Part shown: positions 45,865 to 60,063 of the stretch, piece by piece
Layout: the number at the start of each line of letters is the position of its first letter
Numbering within the stretch: the stretch's first letter is position 1
Assembly: GCF_003586285.1 (NCBI RefSeq)
Contig: NZ_QUBR01000001.1
Coordinates: forward strand, 1,178,001 to 1,242,000
Direction: 5' to 3'
Length of the DNA: 64,000 nt
DNA from: Aeromicrobium endophyticum
Lineage (GTDB): Bacteria > Actinomycetota > Actinomycetes > Propionibacteriales > Nocardioidaceae
The notes under the pieces: model-generated
Database searches by the model: none
What the model was told of the DNA's origin: nothing
Seen by the model: only the letters and a program-made list of their open reading frames with translations
Translations under genes and position numbers: made by a program

Positions 45865-48042
45865 TCACAGGATGTAGAGCATCTCCTGGTACGTCGGGAG
45901 CGGCCACAGGTCGTCGGCGACGATCGACTCCAGCGCGTCGGCGGCAGCCCTCACCGTCGCCATGGCCGGCAGCAGCGCCGACTGCGCGTGGGCGGCCTCG
46001 GCCAGCGCGTCGTCGGCCGGGTGCGTCACCTCGATCGCGGTGCGCAGCGCGCCGATGCCCGACCGCAGGTCACCGATGACCGACGTGACCTCCTCGAGCA
46101 GGTCCAGGTCGGCGGCGACACCGGCCGCCGTCAGCGCGGTGACGTTGGTCGCGAGCTCGGTCTGGTAGCGGACGCCGGCCGGTAGCACCGAGGTCTGCCC
46201 GATCTCGAGCGTCGACAGCGCCTCCACCATGATGCTCTGCGTGTAGTGCTCCAGGCCGATCTCGTAGCGGGAGTGCGCCTCGCTCTCGGTGAAGATGCCG
46301 TAGCGCTCGAACAGCTGCACCGAGGCGTCCGTGATCAGCTCGGGCAGGGCGTCGAGGGTCGTGCGCAGGTTGGGCAGACCACGCTCGGCCGCCTCGACCT
46401 GCCACTCGTCGGAGTAGCCGTTGCCGTTGAACACGACCGAGCCGTGGTCGGTGATCAGCTCGGTGAGCAGGGCCTGCACGGCTTCGTTGAACTCGGTGCC
46501 GATCTCGAGCGCGGTCTCGAGCTTGGTGGCGATGTGGTCGAGGGCCTCGGCCATGATCGCGTTGATCGTCGTCATGGGACCGGCCACCGACTGCAGCGAT
46601 CCCGGGGCACGGAACTCGAAGCGGTTGCCGGTGAACGCGAACGGGCTCGTGCGGTTGCGGTCACCCGGATCGGTCGGCAGCACCGGCAGGGTGTCGACGC
46701 CGATCTGCAGCGTGCCGCGTCCCTTCGACGAGGTGGCAGGTCCCTTCGCGAGCTGCTCGAACACGCCCGCCAGCTGGTCGCCCAGGAAGATCGAGATGAT
46801 TGCCGGCGGTGCCTCGTTGGCCCCCAGACGGTGGTCGTTGCTGGCCGAGGCCACCGAGGCGCGCAGCAGGCCTCCGTACAGGTGGACGGCCCGGATGACG
46901 GCCGCGCAGAACACCAGGAACTGCGCGTTGTCGTGCGGCGTGTCACCGGGCAGCAGCAGATTGCCCTCGGTGGCGTTGCCGAGCGAGAAGTTGACGTGCT
47001 TGCCCGAGCCGTTCACGCCCTCGAAGGGCTTCTCGTGGAACAGGCACTCCATGCCGTGCTTGCGGGCGACGGTCTTGAACGTCGTCATGAGCAGCTGCTG
47101 GTGGTCGGCGCCGACGTTGGCGGCCTCGAACATGGGGGCGATCTCGAACTGGCCGGGAGCCACCTCGTTGTGGCGGGTCTTGGCGGGGATGCCGAGCTTG
47201 AACAGCTCGCGCTCGGTGTCGGCCATGAAGCCGAGCACACGCTCGGGGATGGCCCCGAAGTAGTGGTCGTCGAACTCCTGGCCCTTGGGCGGCTTGGCAC
47301 CGAACAGGGTGCGACCGGAGCTGAGCAGGTCGGGGCGGGCCACGAAGAAGTGACGGTCGATCAGGAAGTACTCCTGCTCGGGCCCGCAGTACGACACGAC
47401 CGCCGAGGGTGTGTGCCCGAACAGCGTCAGCACCCGCTCGGCGTGCACCGCCATGGCCTGCTGCGCGCGCAGCAGCGGTGTCTTGTGGTCGAGCGCCTCA
47501 CCGGTCATCGAGATGAACACCGTCGGGATGCACAGGGTGTTGCCGTTCGGGTTCTCCAGGATGTACGCGGGGCTCGTGACGTCCCACCCGGTGTAGCCGC
47601 GGGCCTCGAAGGTGTTGCGGAGGCCTCCGTTGGGGAAGCTGGACGCGTCGGGCTCGCCCTGCACCAAGGTCTTGCCGGCGAACTCGGCCAGCGCGGTGCC
47701 GTCACCCACGGGGTCGAAGAAGCCGTCGTGCTTCTCGGCGGTGAATCCCGTCAGGGGGTAGAACACGTGCGCGTAGTGAGTCGCACCCTTCTCGATCGCC
47801 CAGTCCTTCATGGCGGACGCGACGGAGTCGGCTACCTGGGGGTCGAGCGTCTCGGAGTTCTCGATCGTCGCGACGACCGACCGGTAGACCGACTTCGGCA
47901 GACGCTTCTGCATGACGGTCTTGCTGAACACGTTCATGCCGAAGATGTCGCCCGGCGTCTCGCCGGGGCTGAAGCTGGGCGCCGGCGGCACGTACGCCTC
48001 GACGTCGGTGATGGCCTGCAGGCGTACGGGATTGGCACTCAT
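45865..48042 (-). CDS. glnN: Type III glutamine synthetase
   Basis: A 725-residue enzyme that makes glutamine from glutamate, ammonia and ATP. The size and the N-terminal [19 protein letters not shown] block mark the GSIII class. Active-site blocks are [39 protein letters not shown] and [23 protein letters not shown] is less common in actinobacteria than GSI. AGAAGGAAC lies upstream of ATG 48042. No nitrogen-regulatory gene is adjacent. Confidence 0.94.
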   Translation of the reverse strand: MSANPVRLQAITDVEAYVPPAPSFSPGETPGDIFGMNVFSKTVMQKRLPKSVYRSVVATIENSETLDPQVADSVASAMKDWAIEKGATHYAHVFYPLTGFTAEKHDGFFDPVGDGTALAEFAGKTLVQGEPDASSFPNGGLRNTFEARGYTGWDVTSPAYILENPNGNTLCIPTVFISMTGEALDHKTPLLRAQQAMAVHAERVLTLFGHTPSAVVSYCGPEQEYFLIDRHFFVARPDLLSSGRTLFGAKPPKGQEFDDHYFGAIPERVLGFMADTERELFKLGIPAKTRHNEVAPGQFEIAPMFEAANVGADHQQLLMTTFKTVARKHGMECLFHEKPFEGVNGSGKHVNFSLGNATEGNLLLPGDTPHDNAQFLVFCAAVIRAVHLYGGLLRASVASASNDHRLGANEAPPAIISIFLGDQLAGVFEQLAKGPATSSKGRGTLQIGVDTLPVLPTDPGDRNRTSPFAFTGNRFEFRAPGSLQSVAGPMTTINAIMAEALDHIATKLETALEIGTEFNEAVQALLTELITDHGSVVFNGNGYSDEWQVEAAERGLPNLRTTLDALPELITDASVQLFERYGIFTESEAHSRYEIGLEHYTQSIMVEALSTLEIGQTSVLPAGVRYQTELATNVTALTAAGVAADLDLLEEVTSVIGDLRSGIGALRTAIEVTHPADDALAEAAHAQSALLPAMATVRAAADALESIVADDLWPLPTYQEMLYIL

Positions 48043-48151
48043 GTGATCGTTCCTTCTCGGGGGCGAAGGTCAGCCGTCCGGCAGCTGCCACGGCCAGGAT
48101 CGTCCACGCGCGTTACGGAACGGTGTCGCCTGCGATTCGGGCGCAAAACCA

Positions 48152-48157
48152 TAGGCT
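48152..48157 (+). promoter_or_regulatory. -10 hexamer giving a leaderless monooxygenase transcript
   Basis: TAGGCT ends 6 bases before GTG 48164, so the expected transcription start is the start codon itself. No clear -35 is visible. There is also no ribosome site, which fits a leaderless mRNA. Confidence 0.5.
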
Positions 48158-48163
48158 GGCGTC

Positions 48164-49210
48164 GTGAGCACCTACGACCGCCCGCTGCGCAAGCTGGGCT
48201 TCCTGACCATCGGGCTCTTCGACGAGCACGACCCGGGCCCAGGCCACGAGAGCACGCTCCAGATCATCGAGCTCGGCGAGCGTCTCGGCTTCGACAGCGC
48301 CTGGTTGCGGCACCGGCACCTCCAGCACGGCATCTCGTCGCCCGTCGCGGTGCTGGCAGCGGCCTCCCAGCGGACGCGGCACATCGAGCTCGGCACCGCG
48401 GTCACGCCGCTGGGCCTCGAGAACCCGTTCCGCCTGGCCGAGGACCTCGCCACCGTCGACGTCCTGTCGGGCGGGCGACTCAACCCGGGCGTCAGCGTCG
48501 GCGTACCCACGCACTACGACGACATCAAGGCCCACCTGTACCCCGACACGGCCGAGCTCGAGGACTTCTCGTACGCGAGGGTCGAGCGGCTGCTGCACGG
48601 ATTGCGTGGCGAGCCGGTCAGCACCTTCGAGGGCACGCAGGGCATCGAGACGTTCTCGTCACGCATCCAGCCCCACTCACCGGGGCTGGCCGGCCGCGTC
48701 TGGTACGGCGGTGCTGGGTTCGCCTCGATCGAGTGGGCGGCCCGGCAGGGCCTCAACCTGCTCACCAGCAGCGTCATCCGGGCCGAGGATCCGTTGGAGG
48801 GCGACGGCGACCGCTTCGCCGGCATCCAACGGGCGCAGATCGACCGGTTCCGCGAGCTGCACCCCCTCGGTGACGACGCCCGTGTCTCGCAGGGACTCGT
48901 CGTCATCCCGACCGACTCGGCATCCCGCGCCCAGGTCGACCGCTACGAGGCCTACGCCGCGTCCCGCCTGCCTCGGACACTGGAGCCTCAGGGGCCGGGC
49001 CGCATGATGTTCGCCGCCGACCTGGTCGGCACGTCCCAGCAGATCGCCGATCGTCTCCACGCCCACGCCGGCTTCCAGGCGGTGGACGAGGTGGCCTTCG
49101 CGCTGCCGTTCACCTTCGACCACGACGACTACGTGCAGATCCTCACCGACATGGCCGGGGTCCTCGGCCCGTTGCTCGGTTGGCGGCCGGCTCATCGAAC
49201 GACCGAATGA
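48164..49210 (+). CDS. Luciferase-like (LLM class) flavin-dependent monooxygenase
   Basis: A 348-residue TIM-barrel protein of the bacterial luciferase superfamily. Typical blocks are ELGERLGFDSAWLRHRH, RHIELGTAVTPLGLENPFRLAEDLATVDVLSGGRL and GVSVGVP. It would use reduced FMN or F420; which one cannot be decided here, and the substrate is unknown. GTG 48164 follows a -10 hexamer almost directly. It is divergent from glnN. Confidence 0.87.
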   Translation: MSTYDRPLRKLGFLTIGLFDEHDPGPGHESTLQIIELGERLGFDSAWLRHRHLQHGISSPVAVLAAASQRTRHIELGTAVTPLGLENPFRLAEDLATVDVLSGGRLNPGVSVGVPTHYDDIKAHLYPDTAELEDFSYARVERLLHGLRGEPVSTFEGTQGIETFSSRIQPHSPGLAGRVWYGGAGFASIEWAARQGLNLLTSSVIRAEDPLEGDGDRFAGIQRAQIDRFRELHPLGDDARVSQGLVVIPTDSASRAQVDRYEAYAASRLPRTLEPQGPGRMMFAADLVGTSQQIADRLHAHAGFQAVDEVAFALPFTFDHDDYVQILTDMAGVLGPLLGWRPAHRTTE

Positions 49211-49220
49211 CAGCGCTGTT

Positions 49221-49309
49221 ATTCATCCACAGGCGTGTGCACAGGTGTGGGTAAACCGCCTCTGACCTGCGGAACCACATGGTTGTAACTATCCACAGGT
49301 CAACCCACA
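49221..49309. promoter_or_regulatory. Cluster of DnaA-box-like sequences outside the origin
   Basis: TCATCCACA (49223-49231, part of the 49225-49244 composite motif), CTATCCACA (49289-49297) and an AACCCACA element (49302-49309) lie in the spacer between the monooxygenase and tRNA-Ala. The first runs into GTGTGCACAG, as at 27.75 kb. They may titrate DnaA; this is inferred. Confidence 0.5.
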
Positions 49310-49337
49310 GCTGGGGACGGCGCCGCACCGCCAGACG

Positions 49338-49374
49338 ACGAAACCCCCAACCCGTGGAGGGTTGGGGGTTTCGT
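49338..49374 (-). terminator. Terminator hairpin downstream of tRNA-Ala
   Basis: Perfect 16-base arms (49338-49353 and 49359-49374) with a 5-base loop, 9 bases past the tRNA 3' end on the minus strand. The symmetry could also stop the plus-strand monooxygenase transcript. Confidence 0.85.
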
Positions 49375-49383
49375 GGTGTTCGG

Positions 49384-49456
49384 TGGAGCCACGGGGACTC
49401 GAACCCCGAACCCCCTGCTTGCAAAGCAGGTGCGCTACCAATTGCGCCATGGCCCC
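49384..49456 (-). tRNA. tRNA-Ala (anticodon TGC)
   Basis: A 73-base tRNA on the minus strand. Acceptor GGGGCCA pairs with TGGCTCC (one G-U), discriminator A at 49384. The anticodon loop TTTGCAA holds TGC. CCA is not encoded. Confidence 0.95.
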
Positions 49457-49496
49457 AGTGGTGGTGTTGCTGGTGTCGTGCTGCTGGAGTCGCCCG

Positions 49497-49610
49497 TCAG
49501 AGACGGTCGGTGGCCGCCGCCCAGCTGTCGACCGGCGTGCCGCCTGACTTCTTGTTGAGGGCCCAGATGGCACCTGCGGCCGCGAGACCGAGGGCGATGA
49601 ACTTCTTCAT
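49497..49610 (-). CDS. DLW-39-like small membrane protein
   Basis: A 37-residue protein: Lys-rich start, hydrophobic helix at about 4-18, basic linker and a C-terminal DSWAAATDRL. It matches the actinobacterial DLW-39 family by size, layout and position next to gyrA-linked tRNA genes, though the name-giving DLW is DSW here. AGGAGG lies 4 bases upstream of ATG 49610. It sits between tRNA-Ile and tRNA-Ala. Function unknown. Confidence 0.78.
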   Translation of the reverse strand: MKKFIALGLAAAGAIWALNKKSGGTPVDSWAAATDRL

Positions 49611-49627
49611 CCGACCTCCTCGTTGAG

Positions 49628-49702
49628 TGGGCGTACGAGGACTTGAACCTCGGACCTCTTCCTTATCAGGGAAGCGCTCTAACCAAGCTGAGCTATACGC
49701 CC
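49628..49702 (-). tRNA. tRNA-Ile (anticodon GAT)
   Basis: A 75-base tRNA on the minus strand. Acceptor GGGCGTA pairs with TACGCCC, discriminator A at 49628. The anticodon arm TTCCC-TGATAAG-GGAAG carries GAT. CCA is not encoded. It lies downstream of the gyrA/DUF3566 unit, the usual actinobacterial place. Confidence 0.96.
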
Positions 49703-49763
49703 GCAACAGCCCTGAACTCTACCGCACCCCGGTCGGGCGTCCCAACTCGGGGAGCGGCAGGAG

Positions 49764-50602
49764 TCACTTGTCCTCGGCCAGGGTGACCTCGACGCCGCCC
49801 ATCAGCTGGGCGGCGAGGTTGTACAGGTGCGCCGCGATGGTGGCCAGGGCCGTCATCAGCACGACGTTGACCGCCGACAGCACGAGCGTCAGACCGATCA
49901 CGCGGCCGACGCCGAAGTAGTCGGTGACGTTGAACGCGGAGGTGTCGTCGCTGAGCACCGTCGTGAAGCTGTCGTTGATCTGGTCCCAGACGCCGACGAA
50001 GTCGAGGACGAACCAGAAGATCGCCACGGCCACGACGGCCACGATCATCATCGCAACCGAGATCGCGAAGGCCAACCGGGTCACCGACCACGGCTCGACG
50101 TGCGTGAGGCGCAGGCTCGCACGGCGACCGGGGCCGGGCTGCACCGTGGCCCCCGGGGCGGACGGCCGGGGATCGGCCGGCCGGTCCTTGACCGCGGGGA
50201 TCACCGAGGTCGAGGCCGGCGACCCCTTGGTGGTGGCCTCGTAGTCGGCCGCCGTCAGCGGACGCCCGGTCGGACCTCCGACGGGCTGGAACTGCCGCTT
50301 CGGGTCGGGCTTGGGAGTCGCCGGCGGGGCGGCCTTGCGCGGCCTGCCCTTGTCGGTCTGGTCGGTCCTTGCCGCCGGAGTCGCGGACGAGGCGGGAGCC
50401 GCTGCCTTCTTGGCCGGTGCCGACTTCGTCGGAGCCGGCTTGCTCGGTGCCGGCTTGCTCAGCGCGGACTTGCTCGGCGCGGACTTGGCCGACGCCGACG
50501 TGCCCGCGGCCGCAGGCTTCGGGATGCGCGGGATGGCCTGGGTCGGCGCTGCGTCGCCAGCACCGGAGCCGGGAACGGCTTTCGAACCCTTCGATTCTTC
50601 GG

Positions 50603-50606
<4 letters not shown>
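49764..50606 (-). CDS. DUF3566 domain membrane protein downstream of gyrA
   Basis: A 280-residue protein. The first 165 residues are a disordered Ala/Pro/Lys/Ser region with [18 protein letters not shown] repeats. The C-terminal DUF3566 domain starts at about [20 protein letters not shown] and has two membrane helices. Function unknown, but the family is conserved beside gyrA in actinobacteria; the mycobacterial counterpart is studied as CwsA-linked/DUF3566. It overlaps the gyrA stop by four bases. Confidence 0.9.
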
Positions 50607-53188
<2,582 letters not shown>

Positions 53189-53203
53189 GAGAGGCCTGTC
53201 AGA

Positions 53204-55225
<2,022 letters not shown>

Positions 55226-55367
55226 TCATACCCACAGGTGTCGGGCCTCCAATCCGTCCGCCAGGCACCTCGCGAGAGCCACGTAACGGCACCTGTGACG
55301 ACCGGGCAGGCCCGCCACCAAGTCCCAGTAAGGTCCCCGGTCCGGCCGGACCGTCGCCGGGCGAATG

Positions 55368-55383
55368 TGTTCCACGTGGAACA
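55368..55383. other. parS-like centromere site
   Basis: TGTTCCACGTGGAACA is a perfect 16-base palindrome. It differs from the Bacillus-type consensus TGTTTCACGTGAAACA at one symmetric pair, a variation reported for other bacteria as I recall. It lies between gyrB and the PAP2 gene, about 4.8 kb from the oriC segment, where ParB sites are expected. parAB themselves are outside the window. Confidence 0.8.
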
Positions 55384-55417
55384 GCGCGGATGGGGTGTCG
55401 TCAGGCATCGTGGAGGG

Positions 55418-56212
55418 ATGAGCACCACGATCGTCCGCCGCGACACGACCGCCTCGGCCGTCAGCGCTGCGCTCCTCGGCCTGCTGACGCTGGTGGTGCT
55501 GGTGCGGCTCGCCCTGGGATCCCCGCGCGGTCAGCAGTGGGACGACTCCGCGATGCACACCGTCATGGGCGGGCGCGACACGCAGCTCGCGATGCTGAGC
55601 CTGCTCGGCTACGTCGGCATCGGAGCCGTCGTCGCGGTCGTCGCCGGCTGCGCGGTGGTCTCGGTCATGCGCGGGCGCATCGCCCTCGCGGCCGGGGCGG
55701 CCGCCGTCATCGCCGGCGCGAACGTCACCACGCAGGTGCTGAAGCACACCGTGCTCCAGCGCCCCGATCTCGGCCTTGGCACCCTCAACAGCCTGCCGAG
55801 CGGCCACACCACGGTGGTCGCCAGCTCGGTCGGTGCTGCGCTGCTGGTGGCGCCCCGCGCGTGGCGCCCCGTCGTCGCGCTCGCCGGCGGCCTCGCCACG
55901 ACCATGACGGGCGCGTCGACGGTGGTCGCCGGCTGGCACCGACCGTCGGACGTCGTCGCGGCCCTGGCCGTCAGCCTGGTCTGGACGGCGGGCGTCGCCC
56001 TGGTGCTGCGCGGGCGAGCGGCACCGATCGCCGGCACGACGGCCGGCGCCGTGGTCGGGTGCGTCACCGCCACCGTGCTGCTGATCGTCATCGGCGTGCG
56101 TCCCGTGCTCGGGTGGGACGGATTCGTCGACGCCGGCCTCGTGCTCGGCCTGATCACCGCAGCCACAGCCGTCTTCGTCGTAGCCGCAGCCTCCGTCTGC
56201 AGCACCGACTGA
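55418..56212 (+). CDS. PAP2 superfamily membrane phosphatase
   Basis: A 264-residue protein with about six membrane helices. Motif 1 is KHTVLQRP and motif 2 is LPSGHTT. Motif 3 reads STVVAGWHRPSDV, where the usual Ser-Arg is Ser-Thr but the catalytic His and Asp remain. Likely acts on a lipid phosphate such as undecaprenyl pyrophosphate or phosphatidic acid. It is the only plus-strand gene within the gyrA-to-dnaA block, so it interrupts the conserved dciA-gyrB adjacency. GGAGGG abuts ATG 55418. Confidence 0.83.
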   Translation: MSTTIVRRDTTASAVSAALLGLLTLVVLVRLALGSPRGQQWDDSAMHTVMGGRDTQLAMLSLLGYVGIGAVVAVVAGCAVVSVMRGRIALAAGAAAVIAGANVTTQVLKHTVLQRPDLGLGTLNSLPSGHTTVVASSVGAALLVAPRAWRPVVALAGGLATTMTGASTVVAGWHRPSDVVAALAVSLVWTAGVALVLRGRAAPIAGTTAGAVVGCVTATVLLIVIGVRPVLGWDGFVDAGLVLGLITAATAVFVVAAASVCSTD

Positions 56213-56230
56213 CCCGCACAGCGCAACCAA

Positions 56231-56291
56231 GGCCCGCCACCACGGGCCGACCGAGCGAAGCGAGGGAGGCAGGCTGCCGTGCGAAGCACGG
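56231..56291. terminator. Hairpins between convergent PAP2 and dciA genes
   Basis: GGCCCG and CGGGCC (56231-56236, 56243-56248) and CCGTGC-GAA-GCACGG (56277-56291) are two perfect stem-loops. Between them is GAGCGAAGCGAGGGAGGC, similar to the reverse complement of the linker DNA in the fused peptide transporter gene. Confidence 0.55.
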
Positions 56292-56334
56292 GCGCGGTGA
56301 GGGACGAACCGCGCGTACGGCGACGAAGGAGCCG

Positions 56335-56829
56335 TCAGCCGTAGGTGTCGCGCGGTCCCCGCGCCCCGCGGATCGAGCGCGGACCGTTCTTCCACGACGG
56401 CGCCTGCGGCCCGCGGACGTCGATGCGCGTCACGGTGCCGTCGCCCAACGCCTCGTTGAGCTTGGCCACGATGCGCGGTGCCAGCAGCTTGAGCTGGGTG
56501 GCCCACGCGGTCGAGGTGGCGCGCACGTGCACGATCGTGTCCTCGAAGCCGTCGACCTGGGCGTGCTGCGCGACCTCGGACCCGACGATCCGCTCCCAGT
56601 CGGTGAAGATGCGCTGGTCGTCGAGCTTCTCGGCCCACCCCTGTTGCTGCACGACGCGGCCGAGCAGGTCGGCGATCGTGGACGGGTCCTCGTTCTTGCC
56701 GCGCGAGGGCTGCACCGGTCGGGACCGGCGTCGGGGCGTCGAGCCCTGGCCCGTCCCGATGGGGCCGCCCTTGCCGCGGTAGGACTGCGCGATGCGCCGC
56801 GCGAGCTCGAGGGGGTCGTCGTCAGTCAC
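56335..56829 (-). CDS. dciA: DciA-like DUF721 protein
   Basis: A 164-residue basic protein. The DUF721 core spans about residues 50-145 ([44 protein letters not shown]). Members load or recruit the replicative helicase in bacteria lacking DnaC. The start overlaps the recF stop by 8 bases, the usual order. Confidence 0.9.
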   Translation of the reverse strand: MTDDDPLELARRIAQSYRGKGGPIGTGQGSTPRRRSRPVQPSRGKNEDPSTIADLLGRVVQQQGWAEKLDDQRIFTDWERIVGSEVAQHAQVDGFEDTIVHVRATSTAWATQLKLLAPRIVAKLNEALGDGTVTRIDVRGPQAPSWKNGPRSIRGARGPRDTYG

Positions 56830-57946
56830 GGACGACCTCCCCGCCCGCGACCCGGAAGCGGTGACCCTTCAGGCCCTCGGGCACGTCGTCGGCGACGGCC
56901 GCGGTGACGAGCACCTGCTCGGCGTCGGCGACGAGGTCGGCCAGCTGCTCGCGGCGTCCTTGGTCGAGCTCGGCGAACACGTCGTCCAGGATCAGGACGG
57001 GATCGTCGGCGTCGTCGCGCAGCAGCTCGAACGACGCGAGCTTGAGGGCCAGCGCGAACGACCACGACTCGCCGTGGCTGGCGTAGCCCTTGGCCGGCAG
57101 CTCACCGATCGTCAGCACGACGTCGTCCCGGTGGGGGCCGACCAGGCTGATGCCGCGGTCCATCTCGTCGCCCCGGCGGCGCTCGATCTCGTCGAGGATC
57201 ATGCGCTCGATCGTCGCCTGGTCGCGCAGCTGAGCGTCGAGGACCACGGACGACCGGTAGGTCGCGGTGACCACACGTCGGTCGGGAGCCGATGCGGCGG
57301 CCACCCGCTGGTAGGAGTCGACCAGGAAGGGAGCCAGCGCGTCGAGCAGGGCGAGGCGCGACGCGACCAGCTCGGCGCCCGTGCGAGCGAGGTTCTCGTC
57401 CCAGATGTCGAGCGTGGCGATCTCGACGTTGCGGCGACCACGGGCCGACTTGAGCAGGGTGTTGCGCTGCTTGAGCACGCGGTCGTAGTCGGCCTTGACG
57501 CCGGCGAGCCGCGGCGTGCGCAGCACCAGCAGGGAGTCGAGGAACTTGCGACGGTCGGACGGGTCGCCCTTGACGAGTGCGAGGTCCTCGGGCGAGAAGA
57601 TCACGGTGCGCAGCACGCCGATCAGGTCTCGGGTGCGCGGCAGGGCTCCCCGGTTGATGCGTGCCCGGTTGGCACGGCCCGGGGTGATCTCGAGCTCGAG
57701 CAGCGCGGTGCGGTCGCCCCTGACGACGTCGGCCCGGACGATCGCCTGCTCGGCCCCGGCCCGCACGAGCGGCGCATCGTTGGAGACGCGGTGCGAGTCG
57801 AGCCGCGACAGGTAGTCGACCGCCTCGACCAGGTTGGTCTTGCCCTGACCGTTGGAGCCGATGAACGCCGTGGCGCCGGGCTCGAGGTCGATCTCGACGT
57901 CGGTGTAGGAGCGGAAGTCGTGCAGGGTCAGCTTGCTGACGTGCAT
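56822..57946 (-). CDS. recF: RecF recombination mediator
   Basis: A 374-residue SMC-like ATPase that helps load RecA at gaps. Walker A is GSNGQGKTN at 30-38; the signature region includes [10 protein letters not shown], and Walker B is [15 protein letters not shown]. The C-terminal VLVTAAV block is also typical. It overlaps dciA and follows gnd after 20 bases. Confidence 0.96.
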   Translation of the reverse strand: MHVSKLTLHDFRSYTDVEIDLEPGATAFIGSNGQGKTNLVEAVDYLSRLDSHRVSNDAPLVRAGAEQAIVRADVVRGDRTALLELEITPGRANRARINRGALPRTRDLIGVLRTVIFSPEDLALVKGDPSDRRKFLDSLLVLRTPRLAGVKADYDRVLKQRNTLLKSARGRRNVEIATLDIWDENLARTGAELVASRLALLDALAPFLVDSYQRVAAASAPDRRVVTATYRSSVVLDAQLRDQATIERMILDEIERRRGDEMDRGISLVGPHRDDVVLTIGELPAKGYASHGESWSFALALKLASFELLRDDADDPVLILDDVFAELDQGRREQLADLVADAEQVLVTAAVADDVPEGLKGHRFRVAGGEVVRD

Positions 57947-57966
57947 GCGGTGCCCGTCGTCACGGC

Positions 57967-58872
57967 TCAGGCGTCCTTGGGGTCGTGACCCGCCTCGGCG
58001 GCCGCCTGCACGGCGTGGCCACCGAACTGGTTGCGCATCGCCGCGACCGCCTGCATCGCCGGCGACTCGTCCTGGCGCGAGGTGAAGCGGGCGAACAACG
58101 ACGCCGCGATGGTGTGCATCGGCACGGCGTTGTCGATCGCGGCCTCGACGGTCCAGCGTCCCTCGCCGGAGTCCTCGGCGTAGCCGCGGATCTTCGACAG
58201 GCCCGGGTCCTCCTCGAGCGCCTTGACCAGCAGGTCGAGCAGCCACGAGCGGACGACGGTGCCCTCGCGCCACGAGTCGAAGACGGCCGTCACGTTGTCG
58301 ACCATGTCGACCTTCTCGAGCAGCTCGTAGCCCTCGGCGTAGGCCTGCATCATGGCGTACTCGATGCCGTTGTGGACCATCTTGGAGAAGTGACCGGCGC
58401 CGACGCGGCCGGCGTGGACGAACCCGGACTCGCCCTCGGGCTTGAGGGCGTCGAACGCGGGCTGGACCTTGGCGATGTCGTCGGCGGTGCCGCCGGCCAT
58501 GAGCGCATAGCCGTTCTCGAGGCCCCAGACACCACCGCTCACGCCGCAGTCGACGTAGCCGATGCTCTTCTCGGCGGCGAGCGCGGAGTGCTTCTCGTCG
58601 TCGGTCCAGCGGGAGTTGCCGCCGTCGACGATGACGTCGCCCGCGTCGAGCAGCTCGATGAGCTCGGTGACGGTCGAACGGGTGATGTCGCCGGCCGGCA
58701 CCATGACCCACACGACGCGAGGAGCCGGCAGCTGCTCGACCATCTCGGCCAGCGACGACACGTCGGTGACGTCGGGATTGCGGTCGTACCCGACGACCGT
58801 GAGGCCGCCGTTGCGCAGCCGGGTGCGCATGTTGCCGCCCATCTTGCCGAGTCCGACGAGTCCGATGTGCAT
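57967..58872 (-). CDS. gnd: 6-phosphogluconate dehydrogenase (decarboxylating), short type
   Basis: A 301-residue enzyme giving ribulose 5-phosphate, CO2 and NAD(P)H. Seen: GLGKMGGNM (nucleotide binding), [30 protein letters not shown] and KMVHNGIEY with the catalytic Lys. It belongs to the short, GndA-like branch common in actinobacteria. Its place between dnaN and recF is conserved in that phylum and has no known replication role. Confidence 0.95.
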   Translation of the reverse strand: MHIGLVGLGKMGGNMRTRLRNGGLTVVGYDRNPDVTDVSSLAEMVEQLPAPRVVWVMVPAGDITRSTVTELIELLDAGDVIVDGGNSRWTDDEKHSALAAEKSIGYVDCGVSGGVWGLENGYALMAGGTADDIAKVQPAFDALKPEGESGFVHAGRVGAGHFSKMVHNGIEYAMMQAYAEGYELLEKVDMVDNVTAVFDSWREGTVVRSWLLDLLVKALEEDPGLSKIRGYAEDSGEGRWTVEAAIDNAVPMHTIAASLFARFTSRQDESPAMQAVAAMRNQFGGHAVQAAAEAGHDPKDA

Positions 58873-58920
58873 GTTGCCCCCTGAGGAGATGGGTGAGTGG
58901 CGGGTCAGTGTGCGGGCAGG

Positions 58921-60063
58921 TCAGCTCTGCAGGCGCACGGGCATGATGAGGTAGCGGAACGCGACGTCGGGATCGGCGCCGATCTCGGGCACGCCCGAGA
59001 TGGCCGCTGGCTTGGTGTGCTGGGTGAACGACAGGTGGACGACCGGCTCGGACATGACCGCGAGGCCCTCGAGCAGGTATGTCGGGTTGAAGCCGATCGA
59101 GATGTCGGCACCGTTGATGGTGGCCTCGATCGACTCGGACGCCTGGGCGTCGTCGCCGCTGCCGGCCTCGAGCAGGAGCATCCCGTCGGAGAAGGTCAGA
59201 CGGACGGGCGTGTTGCGCTCGGCGACCAGCGCGACGCGCTTGACCGAGTCGACGAAGGCCTGTGTCTGGACGTAGGCGACGGTCTCGGCCTGGGCCTGGA
59301 ACAGCTGGCGCACCCGCGGGAAGTCGCCCTCGAGCAGACGCGTCGTGGTGCGTCGCGTGCCGTTGCCGACGACGCCCTCGAAACCGATGAGCCCGTCGCC
59401 GGACTCGCCGGACGACACCGCGATCGTGACGTCGCCCCCGCCGGTGAGCGAGCGGGCGGTCTCGTTGAGCACGCGCGCCGGGACGAGCGCGTTGCCCGAC
59501 AGGTCGCTGGCCTGCGGGAACCACTGGAGGTCACGCAGGCTGGCGCGGAACCGGTCGGTGGCCATGAGCGAGATGGTCGAGCCCTCGAGCTCGAGGCGGA
59601 CGCCCGTCAGCAGGGGCAGCATCTCGTCGCGACCCGCGGCGGCACTGGCCTGGGCGACGGCGGTCGAGAAGTCCTCGGAGCGCACGGTGCCGGTGGCGGT
59701 GGGCATGTCGGGCAGCTGCGGGTACTCGTCGACGGGCATGGTCTGCAGGCTGAAGCGGGCGCTGCCGCACACGACCTGCACCTTCGTGCCCTCGAGCGAG
59801 ACGTCGACCGGCTTGGGCGGCAGCGACTTCACGATCTCGGCCAGCAGGCGTCCGGAGACCAGCGCGCGGCCGTCGGCACTGACCTCGGCCGGCAGGGTCG
59901 CGCGGGTGGACGTCTCGTAGTCGAACCCGGAGAGGGTCAGTCCGTCGTCGGCCGTCTCGACCAGCAGCCCGGCCAGGACAGGGACGCTCGGGCGGTTGGG
60001 CAGGCTTCGCGCGGTCCACGCGACAGCGTCAGCGAGGGTGTCGCGCTCGATACGGAACTTCAC
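58921..60063 (-). CDS. dnaN: DNA polymerase III sliding clamp (beta subunit)
   Basis: A 380-residue clamp with three repeated domains; it ends in the [10 protein letters not shown] tail typical of beta clamps. GTG 60063 is the start (VKFRIERD), with GGAAAGG about 8 bases upstream; the longer frame would read into the origin. It encircles DNA and tethers polymerases. Confidence 0.97.
   Translation of the reverse strand: MKFRIERDTLADAVAWTARSLPNRPSVPVLAGLLVETADDGLTLSGFDYETSTRATLPAEVSADGRALVSGRLLAEIVKSLPPKPVDVSLEGTKVQVVCGSARFSLQTMPVDEYPQLPDMPTATGTVRSEDFSTAVAQASAAAGRDEMLPLLTGVRLELEGSTISLMATDRFRASLRDLQWFPQASDLSGNALVPARVLNETARSLTGGGDVTIAVSSGESGDGLIGFEGVVGNGTRRTTTRLLEGDFPRVRQLFQAQAETVAYVQTQAFVDSVKRVALVAERNTPVRLTFSDGMLLLEAGSGDDAQASESIEATINGADISIGFNPTYLLEGLAVMSEPVVHLSFTQHTKPAAISGVPEIGADPDVAFRYLIMPVRLQS

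Noticed and set aside
46246..48873. Long plus-strand frame opposite glnN
   Set aside because: Antisense to a complete glutamine synthetase with all active-site blocks; no domain recognised.
50410..50540. Repeats in the DUF3566 N-terminus as possible tandem DNA repeats
   Set aside because: They are codon-level low complexity (Ala/Pro/Lys/Ser) in a disordered region, typical of this family.
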